A stretch of DNA of 64,000 nucleotides, taken from assembly GCA_029261855.1 (NCBI GenBank), contig JAJDAN010000089.1, forward strand, positions 310,001 to 374,000, written 5' to 3'. The stretch is from Deltaproteobacteria bacterium. GTDB lineage: Bacteria; Myxococcota_A; UBA9160; UBA4427. Shown one piece after another: positions 34,301-40,445 of the stretch. The position numbers and the translations under genes are program-made. The notes beneath the pieces are model-generated. The model was not told where the DNA came from and did no database searches. It saw only the letters and a program-made list of their open reading frames with translations. Within the stretch, counting starts at the first letter, position 1; each line of letters opens with the position of its first letter.

Positions 34301-34357
34301 GAGCCCGAGCGCGGAGCGGGCCAAGACACAGAGACGAGACGAGGCCGGGAGGGGCAT
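28343..34357 (-). CDS. Giant secreted modular protein (2004 aa) with polysaccharide-deacetylase-like, Fn3, Big_5, DUF4215 and TSP3 modules
   Basis: A signal peptide (1-33) directs export. A Rossmann/GATase1-like region (about 50-290: LLAEMDLDASEEQLFRDYV) precedes a carbohydrate-esterase/deacetylase-like region (about 298-570, with HETGVHSHGTD). Then come fibronectin III (about 638-730), a concanavalin/LamG-like module (about 760-950), SbsA-type Big_5 Ig domain (about 1042-1140), a second LamG-like (about 1170-1350) and Big_5 (about 1456-1550), a third beta-sandwich module (about 1600-1780), a Cys-rich DUF4215 repeat (CGDG, GEECDDGN, GDGCSASC) and thrombospondin-3 type DADGDG / DTDGDG calcium motifs. 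The tail (from about 1968) is Pro-x-Leu-Gly, a membrane helix and RRRR. Function: probably cell-surface glycan binding or processing. ATG 34357 has no strong ribosome site. Confidence 0.88.
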   Translation of the reverse strand: MPLPASSRLCVLARSALGLAAAMLVFAASLASAAPPARIDCSAQLALDAPAAPLLVVTDTSYLANPFGCYLTEILRAEGLVAFQHARLSLVVAEIDPLAYLSSFEVVLLAEMDLDASEEQLFRDYVNNGGKLVGMRPDTGLADVFGLTHVAARTEQLLQFFAVDTASAPGMGIVSDSLQFHGEADDYTLDGATQLAALYDDLSTPSANPAATLNAYGAGQAAAFTFDLARSIVLTRQGNPAWTDLEGGDLGGYRPGHDLFYNAGQHYNEPARLSLPQADEAQRFLANLVLELSGPPLPRMWYLPNTHKRIVVNTGDGESLAGSDLEPAMDAAESYGGFYTHYFREAGITGTSVVMEADWLSRGHETGVHSHGTDSDPNYGANSYDPIVASLVAKFGHGARTARNHTIDWVGWSEMAEIYEAAGTGLDLNYYHIPYYLGSAGTANGFFTGSGLPQRFSNENGVLLGVYQQLTPWPDEWFANSGLTASATEAIVTGMLEDAETDGYYGAFVNNIHQSRYNSADITSVWANALWAYCQANGIPMWSAEMLLDFVEARNESNLDNVVWDGGLATLSFDFSTPTARADLTVMIPTVSPVGPLLSVDVDASPVAYPTETIKGRGYALVNVPGASHAVVASYGIDTTPPAISNEQVTAITDTEATVTWDTDENATSVVDYGTTSGNLTQQATGVGFVTGHSVPLSGLLPDTPYFYQVSSEDPATNSASSGELSFQTGLPRWTETTDADFADGTLTDVEIVGSGDACIQLDSATGFLDGFDGVALNPADWTERSWDTFGAPPPGAITVAGSFVSVTDRSYIRTTQTWFEETVEGQVTLEDGANAHFGWATTVQGGDDGITDPEWAMFSVSSGAYLARTLANDGGASQQTDVSAFATPGASHLLRVVWSAGGQIEFYVDDVLVATHNRTFPNPMRVYLSSADPPQDAIADWVSISGAFSTPGSYESSIFDSGSTADWSELLWSGNEPVDTSVAFETRTSADGVIFSAWEAIAGSLVLSPDARYAQYRATLTTADLVVSPEICDVSLVYASGPDLSPPAIAGTVPVDAAVDVGVDGDITIQFSEAIATGTFSAQISGGVSFTTSFQNGDTQVVLDPDTALGFATAYTVTVEAGLEDLSGNATVSPLQFSFTTGVQVLPVCLVDDQRADFALGTPAATQFAEVDDGEVVLSATEASDFDGSTLPAGWSLHQDWTGSGTATVASGTLTVEQSNVGTDASYGPGRALEFVATFASGGENNQHAGFATTFSGTPWAMFSTGSGSSGSCATCLQVRTWLGGAEPFINETIDATGALVGTPHRYRIEWTATELTYFVDDVQVAQHVVALLDSLAVRASDINVGPSLSLDWLRMSPFSTPGSFESRVFDAGGSADWGALSYAADLPTGTSVDLEVRTGDIAVPDGSWTAFTPIASGGAVGASSRFLQYRADLATTDVDRSPALEDVTVTCLDTAAPVIVDSDPLPGAMNVLLDADLLVRFNEAVVPGTFAAQIVGGPTFSTSFIDGDTAVVLDPDLSLLPFSAYTVQIDPGLEDLQGNATASPLLLSFTTTNACFSETTLAHFADGTFVDTETVANGDGAVQLSTGESPVQLLSDDFAEPDGPASNWTPLDGSWAIVGGEYDFTIPSNYAASIITGQAPPDFVLQARQKIVSFAGVGVGGFVWNIQDPTGGGNWKNGSYMLQWDTRAGTLQNARIFRWDNPTTLTLVAGVDLPDVVLDTWYELRIEVRGSDFDLYVDGAPVVSGSDATYGAGALGLLGWVDGDTRYDDVLLTELADGFLASGSYSSNVADSGTSTTWTNVDWNVDLPTDTDAQVLVRAGDQPVPDGSWTLFTPVASSGSAANVVGRYAQYRVDLTSSDPVSTSQLLDIQLACQPTCGDGVPHVGEECDDGNTAAGDGCSASCSFEGPDADGDGILNEHETGTGVFNGPTDTGTDPLNPDTDGDGWNDWIEIVVGSDPNDPESVPPVSSVPALGTVGRLLLVATLLGGAWWIVAARRRRGSV

Positions 34358-34417
34358 GGGGGGGTCCGTTCAGCGTTCGGGGGAGGGCGACGCGAGCACG
34401 AAGCGGCGACGTCTCCG

Positions 34418-34447
34418 ATTCTACGCCTGACGAGCGAGCGAACCCAA
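34418..34447 (-). promoter_or_regulatory. Candidate promoter TTGGGT-18-TAGAAT of the giant gene
   Basis: On the minus strand TTGGGT (34447-34442) and TAGAAT (34423-34418) are 18 bp apart, placing transcription start near 34411 and a leader of about 54 bases before ATG 34357. Confidence 0.45.
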
Positions 34448-34500
34448 GCGGAACTTCCGGGTTGGTGCCCTCGGGGCAAGCCGGCGCCACGAGACCGCTC

Positions 34501-34506
34501 TACCGT
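34501..34506 (+). promoter_or_regulatory. Candidate -10 hexamer TACCGT, leaderless start
   Basis: TACCGT ends 7 bases before ATG 34514, with no Shine-Dalgarno in the gap. It is one of several genes here with a TANNNT box at this spacing. Confidence 0.4.
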
Positions 34507-34513
34507 CCCCGAC

Positions 34514-36103
34514 ATGGCCTGCGCCTCTCGGCGATTCCAGCGACTCGGGCAATTCGTTGCGTTGCTGATCGCGCTGCCCGCCCAGTCCGGGTCCCTAACA
34601 GGCCCCCTGCTCGACGAGGGCTCGTCGGCAACGATCGAGGACGTCGTCCAGGTACCGGCCTCGGGCAGCTCGCCCGCGACGCGGATCAACATGCTCGCCG
34701 AAGCGCCGGACGGCAGCGGCAGGTTGTTCGTGAACGATCTGCGCGGAGTCCTGCACGTGATCGACGGCAGCAACGTCGCCACCTACCTCGACCTGAACAC
34801 CGAGCGACCGCTGTTGACGACGTCGCCGGGCCTCGCGACGGGCTTCGTCAGCTTCGCCTTTCACCCGGACTTCGCACTCAACGGCCGCCTCTACACCGTG
34901 CATACGGAATCGGTTGGCGCGACGCCGCCCAGCCTGCAACCTGCGCTGGCGCCGCCATCCATCCTTCATCACGCGATCCTCAGCGAGTGGACGGCGACGA
35001 ACCCCAGCGCGGGGGCCTTCAGCGGGAGTTCGCGCGAGCTGATCCGAGTCGCCTCGCCCCACTTCTTCCACAACCTCGGCGAAATCGCATTCGCTCCGGA
35101 CACGTCGCCAGGCGACGATGACCACGGCCTGCTCTACATCGGTGGCGGCGACTATGGCGCCGTGGCCGTCGGCCAGCCGGAACAGCTGCAACGACTGGAC
35201 ACGCCGCTCGGAGCGATCCTGCGCGTCGATCCCCTGGGCGGCAACGGATCCCCATACAGCTACGGCATACCGGACGGAAACCCCTGGGCGGACGACGGCG
35301 ACCCGAGCACGCTCGACGAGATCTATGCCTACGGCTTTCGCAACGCGCACCGCATCAGCTGGAGCGGCGATGCCGCGGGCACGATCTTCGTCAGCGACAT
35401 CGGGCAGGGCAACATCGAGGAGGTGAACGCGCTCGTCGCCGGTGCGAACTACGGCTGGCCGGAACGCGAGGGCAGCTTCGCACTCGATCCGGTCGCCGAC
35501 CCGGAGACGGTCTTCGCCCTCCCCCCGAACGACGCGAGCCTGGGCTTCTCGTACCCAGCCGCTCAATACGACCATGAAGAGGGTCAGGCCGTCGCCGGAG
35601 GCTTCGTCTATCGCGGTATCCCGTCGAGCCCCCTCTACGGGAAGTTCATCTTCGGCGACATCGCATCCGGACGTCTGCTCTACGCCGATGCGGAGGAGAT
35701 GCGCGCCTCCGCCAGCGACGGCGATCCCGCCACGACTGCGATCGTCTACGAGCTGACTCTCATGAACGCCGAGGGCCCGACGACCCTGCTGGACATCGTG
35801 CGCTCGGCGACAGCGAACCCCGGCCTCTCGCGCGTCGACCTGCGCTTCGGGATCGATCGCCGTGGCGGGCTCTACGTCACCACCAAACAGGACGGCTGGG
35901 TCCGCCGCCTCACGCCCGAGGCGCCCCTTCCTCTGCCCGGACTGGGGACCGCCGCGCGGGGGTGGCTCGTTGCCACGCTGCTGATGGGCGGGGTCGGATT
36001 CGGCCGCGCGCTCAGCGGCGCCGGGGGAGGTCCCGATCGAGAACCGTCTTGCGGCCGTCCTGCTCGGCGTTTCGGATGGCTTCGTCGCAGACGGCGCGGA
36101 TGA
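34514..36103 (+). CDS. Secreted PQQ-dependent sugar dehydrogenase-like beta-propeller with C-terminal sorting tail
   Basis: A 529-residue exported protein of the glucose/sorbosone dehydrogenase family. A signal peptide (about 1-28) precedes the six-bladed propeller (about 40-455): PDGSGRLFVNDLRGVLHVID, FAFHPDFALNGRLYTVHTE, PHFFHNLGEIAF, EIYAYGFRNAHRISW and GQGNIEEVN are typical. It may oxidise sugars with PQQ, though many relatives are uncharacterised. The C terminus has PGLGTAARGWLVATLL, nearly the tail of the giant neighbour (PALGTVGRLLLVATLL). After the helix about 35 extra residues run to the stop, overlapping the antiparallel histone-fold gene by 92 bp, which may mean a lost stop. The ATG follows TACCGT by 7 bases. 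Confidence 0.87.
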   Translation: MACASRRFQRLGQFVALLIALPAQSGSLTGPLLDEGSSATIEDVVQVPASGSSPATRINMLAEAPDGSGRLFVNDLRGVLHVIDGSNVATYLDLNTERPLLTTSPGLATGFVSFAFHPDFALNGRLYTVHTESVGATPPSLQPALAPPSILHHAILSEWTATNPSAGAFSGSSRELIRVASPHFFHNLGEIAFAPDTSPGDDDHGLLYIGGGDYGAVAVGQPEQLQRLDTPLGAILRVDPLGGNGSPYSYGIPDGNPWADDGDPSTLDEIYAYGFRNAHRISWSGDAAGTIFVSDIGQGNIEEVNALVAGANYGWPEREGSFALDPVADPETVFALPPNDASLGFSYPAAQYDHEEGQAVAGGFVYRGIPSSPLYGKFIFGDIASGRLLYADAEEMRASASDGDPATTAIVYELTLMNAEGPTTLLDIVRSATANPGLSRVDLRFGIDRRGGLYVTTKQDGWVRRLTPEAPLPLPGLGTAARGWLVATLLMGGVGFGRALSGAGGGPDREPSCGRPARRFGWLRRRRRG

Positions 36104-36563
36104 TCTCCGACAGCGGCTCGAGCACCCGGTCCGACGTGTTCATCCCCGAGCGCGCCCGCACGTAGTCCTTCAAGCGGCTCGCCACGATCAACACCTCCTG
36201 GGGCAGGTCGTCCTTCGCCGGACTCGGGCGGGAGTCGGCCTTTCGGATGATGCTGCGCTTCGCGGGTCTCACCGCGGGAGTCGTGGTCTTCTCGTTCTCG
36301 GGCTTCCCTGTTCCAGTTGCAGGGACCCGGACAGGCGCAGGGAAAGGAGCCCCTTCGGCGGTCCGCGGCGCGGTCTGCTCTTCCGCCCAGGCCTCCCGGT
36401 GACGGGCGACGGGAAGGTGGACCTCCCAGCACGACACGTCGCAGAAGACGAGCCCCGTCCGCGGGCGATTACAGGTCGAGACACTGCAGACGTAGTAGGT
36501 GGCACCGAGGGCGATGGGCTTCTTGCAGGCACTGCAACGTCGCCAGGTCTCGGATTGGGTCAC
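36012..36563 (-). CDS. Zinc-finger / histone-fold protein
   Basis: A 183-residue protein with two parts. Residues 10-55 carry Cys10-x2-Cys13, Cys26-x4-Cys31, Cys41-x3-Cys45 and His49-x5-His55, a ZZ-like cross-brace zinc finger. A Pro/Lys/Thr-rich linker (about 65-118) leads to a C-terminal histone fold (about 120-183): VASRLKDYVRA (helix 1), GMNTSDRVLEPLSEIIRAV... (helix 2) and DGRKTVLDRDL, closely like archaeal AGRKTIKAEDI. It is likely a DNA-binding, dimerising bacterial histone. GTG 36563 was chosen: AAGGAG lies 6 bases upstream and the GTG overlaps the upstream gene's stop (GTGA). Surveys of prokaryotic histones report a class with N-terminal ZZ fingers; membership here is inferred. Confidence 0.75.
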   Translation of the reverse strand: MTQSETWRRCSACKKPIALGATYYVCSVSTCNRPRTGLVFCDVSCWEVHLPVARHREAWAEEQTAPRTAEGAPFPAPVRVPATGTGKPENEKTTTPAVRPAKRSIIRKADSRPSPAKDDLPQEVLIVASRLKDYVRARSGMNTSDRVLEPLSEIIRAVCDEAIRNAEQDGRKTVLDRDLPRRR

Positions 36564-37285
36564 GCTTCGCTCCTTGCCTGCCACTTATACCAACCATAGG
36601 CGAGCGCGGCCGGCCAGAAAGTGAAGAGAAGGAGGAGAAATACTCCGATGGAGATCGGCTCGACGAAGGGCCCTCGAGCCCGCGCGCGCGGAGGCGGGTT
36701 CTCGGCGCGCATCTCGTCGACCGCCTCCCGCTTCAGCTCGAGCAGGCTCTCGATCGCGACCGGATCGGCGCAGTAGGGACAGCTGGGGACCTCGCGCAGG
36801 GACGCGTGAACGCGCAGGGCGATCGAGGCCTGGCAGCCATCGCACTTGTCTACATGGAGATAGACGGACTCGAGTCGGCCGTCCCGGATGACATCGCTCT
36901 TGCGGTCCCAGACCCAGAAGCCGAGCGCCTTGTTGTTGAGCAGGCGGACGGACCGTTCGAGATCTGCCCGGGTGTGATCGGAATTGGCGATGAGGTCCGG
37001 CACGTGGATCTCGACGTTCTGCTGCATCAGCTTCCAGAACGCAAGGGTGCGCTTCTCCCTGCGCCGGATCGCCAGGCCCCCGGTCAGCAATCCGATGGGA
37101 CAGCTGCCGGCCAGCAGCAGCAGGGCGACCTGTCGCCCGGACACGATCGGTTCCGCGCCGCCCTCGCCCGCCTGGCCCGCGAGCCCGACGATCACGATCG
37201 CGGCACCTGCTGCCACCACCGCAAACAGGGCGATTCCGCCCGCGCGAATCAGCAGGTCGTCGATGCGGTAGAGGTTCCGGTGCAC
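36560..37285 (-). CDS. Membrane protein with zinc-knuckle domain, coupled to the histone-fold gene
   Basis: A protein of about 241 residues that I cannot assign to a named family. Two membrane helices near the N terminus (about 15-36 and 52-74), a soluble middle part (about 80-200) with DLERSVRLLNNKALGFWVWDR (possible winged-helix-like segment), a zinc knuckle pair CDGC and CPYC, a Pro/Arg-rich stretch, and a final membrane helix (about 212-232, ISIGVFLLLLFTFWPAALAY). GTG 37285 is the likely start but has only a weak ribosome site; longer starts exist to 37378. Its stop overlaps the GTG of the histone-fold gene, so both are made together. Confidence 0.7.
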   Translation of the reverse strand: MHRNLYRIDDLLIRAGGIALFAVVAAGAAIVIVGLAGQAGEGGAEPIVSGRQVALLLLAGSCPIGLLTGGLAIRRREKRTLAFWKLMQQNVEIHVPDLIANSDHTRADLERSVRLLNNKALGFWVWDRKSDVIRDGRLESVYLHVDKCDGCQASIALRVHASLREVPSCPYCADPVAIESLLELKREAVDEMRAENPPPRARARGPFVEPISIGVFLLLLFTFWPAALAYGWYKWQARSEA

Positions 37286-37420
37286 CCGGCACTCATCGGC
37301 GCGACGGTGGGATCGTCTTGAGACGCGGGCCGCGAGCGATCCTGTGCCATGCTCCCGCTCTTGCCACCGAGCCACCACTCGCTCGCCACTTGCTCGCGCC
37401 TTGGAAGGGAGGACGGAAGC

Positions 37421-38266
37421 ATGGGCTATGACGACTACGCACTGCTGCGGATCGCGCTCGAGGACGGCGTGGCGACGGCGACCATCGACGCGCCGCCCAT
37501 CAACGTCATGACCCTACCGCTGTTCGCCGAGCTCGCTCGCTTCGGCGAGCAGGCGGGAGACGACGAAGAAGTTCGGGCGGTGGTGCTGAAGAGCGCGAAC
37601 CCGGACTTCTTCATTGCCCACTTCGACGTCGAGGCCATCCTGCAGTTCCCCATCGAGGAAGAGGCCCAACGCACACCCGACAATTTCTTCCATCAGATGT
37701 GTGAGCGCTATCGCACCATGCCGAAGGCCACCCTCGCGCAGATCGAAGGGCGTGTCGGCGGCGGGGGCTGCGAGCTCGCCCAGGCCTGCGACATGCGGTT
37801 CGGGGTCCGCGGCCGGACGGTGATCAATCAGATGGAAGTCCCCATCGGGATCCTGCCCGGCGGCGGCGGCACCCAACGACTGCCCCGGTTGGTGGGACGT
37901 GGTCGCGCCCTCGAGATCATCCTGGGCGGCCAGGACCTGGACGCCGAGACCGCTGAGCACTGGGGCCTGCTGAACCGCGCGTTCGAACCCGGTGTGATCG
38001 ACGACTTCGTGTCCTCGCTTGCCAGGCGGATCGCTTCGTTCCCTCCGGCCGCCGTGCGGCTGGCGAAAGCGTCGGTCGACGCCGCCTCCCTGCCGCTGGC
38101 GGACGGCCTCGTGGAGGAAGGCTTCCACTTCCAGCAGCTCCTTCGCACCCAGCCGGCGCAGCAGAACATGCGGCGCTTCCTCCAGCTGGGCGGACAGACG
38201 CGCGAAGGCGAGCTCGAAGTCGCTTCACTGAGCGGTCGCGTGAACGGCACTCGAGACCCCAGATGA
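37421..38266 (+). CDS. Enoyl-CoA hydratase/isomerase (crotonase) family protein
   Basis: A 281-residue crotonase-fold enzyme. The oxyanion-hole segment is GRVGGGGCELAQACDMRFG and the second loop is MEVPIGILPGGGGTQRLPRLVG; both glutamates used by enoyl-CoA hydratase are retained (Glu in GGCELA and Glu in MEVPIG). It would hydrate or isomerise an enoyl-CoA; the natural substrate is not predictable. ATG 37421 is supported by AGGGAGGACGG upstream. It heads a five-gene run: it overlaps the next gene by ATGA and the rest follow closely. A CATGCT-CCCGCT sequence near 37349 could be the promoter. Confidence 0.93.
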   Translation: MGYDDYALLRIALEDGVATATIDAPPINVMTLPLFAELARFGEQAGDDEEVRAVVLKSANPDFFIAHFDVEAILQFPIEEEAQRTPDNFFHQMCERYRTMPKATLAQIEGRVGGGGCELAQACDMRFGVRGRTVINQMEVPIGILPGGGGTQRLPRLVGRGRALEIILGGQDLDAETAEHWGLLNRAFEPGVIDDFVSSLARRIASFPPAAVRLAKASVDAASLPLADGLVEEGFHFQQLLRTQPAQQNMRRFLQLGGQTREGELEVASLSGRVNGTRDPR

Positions 38267-38865
38267 ACAAGCCCGGAGCGATCGGCGTGGCACTCCTGGT
38301 CGTGGCACTGGCCGGTGCTGCCCGCGCGGACTCGCACGCGAGCTGCAGCGACCGGCTCGACGCCGTGGACGCCAAGCTGGCCGCCGCACAAGACCTCGAC
38401 CCGCAGCTCCGCCGTGCGCTGACGACCTTCAGGGATCAGGGCGCGGCCCATTGCGCGGCGGGCAACGAGCCCAGCGCCGGAGCCGCTTTCACCTCGGTCG
38501 AGATGATGCTCTCCTCCACGACCCAGGCCAAGCAGACGCGCCGGGCCGACAGCGCGCGCAAGCAGGCGTCCAAGACGCCGCTATCGCCCGCCTACATGAC
38601 CGGGACCTGGTGCGCGGTGCGCCCCCGCAACAACGAGCGCGTTCTCTGGGTTTTCGGGCCGGACGGCTCATACCGCGCGGCGCCTTCGGAGTTCCGGTTC
38701 GCGTTCATCGCCGAGGGCAGCTTCGACGAGTTCCTCGCAGAGGTCGACTCCGTCGCCGAGCACGGACCGGATCGCTTCGTCGTGGTGGACGGCAGCGGGC
38801 CGCCACGCAGCTTCACCCGCGGCCGCGGCGTCTGTCACGCGGACGACGCACCGGCACCCCGCTGA
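38263..38865 (+). CDS. Secreted protein of unknown function
   Basis: A 200-residue exported protein. The signal peptide is about residues 1-22 (NKPGAIGVALLVVALAGAARADS). The mature part has a charged helical region (about 25-105) and a C-terminal domain with TWCAVRPRNNERVLWVFGPDGSYRAA that resembles lipocalin-like or META-like small beta domains, but I do not recognise a family. Four cysteines (SCSDR, HCAAG, TWCAV, GVCHA) could form disulfides in the periplasm. The ATG overlaps the hydratase stop (ATGA) and its own stop overlaps the next ATG (TGATG). Confidence 0.75.
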   Translation: MNKPGAIGVALLVVALAGAARADSHASCSDRLDAVDAKLAAAQDLDPQLRRALTTFRDQGAAHCAAGNEPSAGAAFTSVEMMLSSTTQAKQTRRADSARKQASKTPLSPAYMTGTWCAVRPRNNERVLWVFGPDGSYRAAPSEFRFAFIAEGSFDEFLAEVDSVAEHGPDRFVVVDGSGPPRSFTRGRGVCHADDAPAPR

Positions 38866-40436
38866 TGCCGTTTGCGGCGCGGTCCTTCGCGCTTGCGGTC
38901 TCTGTGGGAGCCGCGCTGCTGCTGGCGCAGACCGGCTCGGCGCGAGTCGTGCTGATCGGGATCGACGGGGGTTCCTGGAACCTCATCGACCCGGCGATCG
39001 ATCGCGGCGAGCTGCCCAACCTCGCCGCGATCGCAGCCCGAGGCGTGACCGCCGAACTCGAAACCGTCGAACCACTCATTTCGCCCACCGTCTGGACCAG
39101 CATCGCCACCGGCCAAACCCCGAGCGTTCACGGCGTGACGAGCTTCCGCAGCACGCGGCTCACCCAGCAGGTGCCGACGATCTTCGAGCGGCTCGCGGCG
39201 ACCGGCCATCGCGTCGGGCTCTACGACTATCTCGTGACCTGGCCGCCGCTGCAGCTGCCCGACGGCTTCGTGATCCCGGGCTGGATCCGTCGCGACGACC
39301 GGACCTGGCCGGAGGACGTCTTCGAGCGTGCCGGCGTCTCGCGCTACGCCTACCGCACCCGGCACATCCGCGGGTCCGACCGCATCTACGAGAACTGCCT
39401 CCTCGACATCGCCGAGAAGCCGAGGCGCTTCCTGCGCTTCCTCGAGACCTACGATCCCGAGGTCGCCGCGGTCACCTTCTATTCTCTGGACGCGGCGTCC
39501 CACCGCTTCTGGAACGCCGCGTACCCCGAATCGTTCCCGGGCTCGAAGATCGCCCCCGACCCGCGCCGAAAAAACGCGATCCACGAGATGCTCACCGGCA
39601 TCGACGCGGCGCTGGGCGAGATCGTGGCCGCGCTCGGGCCCGACGACGTAGTTCTCGTCGTCTCCGATCACGGCTTCCAGGCCGACGCTGAAGGCGTGAA
39701 ACGCAAGTGGACGCTCGACTTCCAGCATCTGCTCGCGGAAGCGGGTCTCGACCCCGAACGCGATCCGTTCACGATCACGAGCAACTGGCGCAAGCTCGTC
39801 GTCGAGATCGAGGACGGGGACTATGAAGATCGCGAAGCGCTGCTCCAGCGCTGGATCGCTCTCGCGAACTCGGTACGCAACGAGGCGGGCGAAGCACTCG
39901 TCGAAGTCGAGGTCGCGCGCAACCGCTTCGCGAGCGACTTCGTCGGAGGCTGGACCCAGTGGGCCGGCGACCGGATCTGGGGCCCGAGCTCCAAGTGGTA
40001 TCTCCCGGGGAACCACGCCGTGGTCGTGATCACTCCGGTTCGCGAACGGATCGAGCCGCTGTGGCCCGACGGCAGGATCGACGCGGGCGCGCAGTCCCGG
40101 AGTATCGAGGAGATCTTCTACCCCGTGGACTTCTCCGGGGCCCACGCGCCACTGGGCATCTTCCTCGCGGCGGGAGGGCCCATCGCGGGGAGCGCCGAGC
40201 GCGAGACCTTGTCGGTGCTGGAAATCGCGCCGCTGATCGCATGGCTCGCCGGCGCCGCGGTGCCGGACGACCTGCGCGCCGTGCCCGTGCGACTCCTCCG
40301 ACCGGCCGCCCTCGCGGCGCGCCCGGTCGTGCGGGTGGGAGCGGAAACGATTCCGCGCCTCGCCGACGGACCTGCACCGGAGGTCGGCGAAGGCGACCTC
40401 GAGGAGCGGCTGCGCTCCCTGGGCTATCTGGACTAG
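38865..40436 (+). CDS. Exported alkaline-phosphatase-superfamily phosphodiesterase/nucleotide pyrophosphatase-like protein
   Basis: A 523-residue protein with a signal peptide (about 1-25) and the type I phosphodiesterase/nucleotide pyrophosphatase core. Metal ligands are seen in VVLIGIDGGSWNLIDP, the nucleophile Thr in SPTVWTSIATGQTPSVHGV, Asp-x-x-x-His in YSLDAASHRFWNA and LVVSDHGFQADAEG. It would hydrolyse phosphodiester or phosphomonoester bonds in the periplasm. It ends EERLRSLGYLD, the LGY-type terminus common in this superfamily. ATG 38865 overlaps the preceding stop by one base. The GT-C protein gene follows 9 bp later, suggesting a joint role in surface glycan or lipid modification. 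Confidence 0.9.
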   Translation: MPFAARSFALAVSVGAALLLAQTGSARVVLIGIDGGSWNLIDPAIDRGELPNLAAIAARGVTAELETVEPLISPTVWTSIATGQTPSVHGVTSFRSTRLTQQVPTIFERLAATGHRVGLYDYLVTWPPLQLPDGFVIPGWIRRDDRTWPEDVFERAGVSRYAYRTRHIRGSDRIYENCLLDIAEKPRRFLRFLETYDPEVAAVTFYSLDAASHRFWNAAYPESFPGSKIAPDPRRKNAIHEMLTGIDAALGEIVAALGPDDVVLVVSDHGFQADAEGVKRKWTLDFQHLLAEAGLDPERDPFTITSNWRKLVVEIEDGDYEDREALLQRWIALANSVRNEAGEALVEVEVARNRFASDFVGGWTQWAGDRIWGPSSKWYLPGNHAVVVITPVRERIEPLWPDGRIDAGAQSRSIEEIFYPVDFSGAHAPLGIFLAAGGPIAGSAERETLSVLEIAPLIAWLAGAAVPDDLRAVPVRLLRPAALAARPVVRVGAETIPRLADGPAPEVGEGDLEERLRSLGYLD

Positions 40437-40445
40437 CAAGTCGAC

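Noticed and set aside
35935-36060. Frameshift in the secreted dehydrogenase gene after its sorting helix
   Set aside because: Neither of the other two frames gives a short basic tail with a nearby stop, so a single indel does not restore a normal ending. The long tail is reported as an oddity instead.
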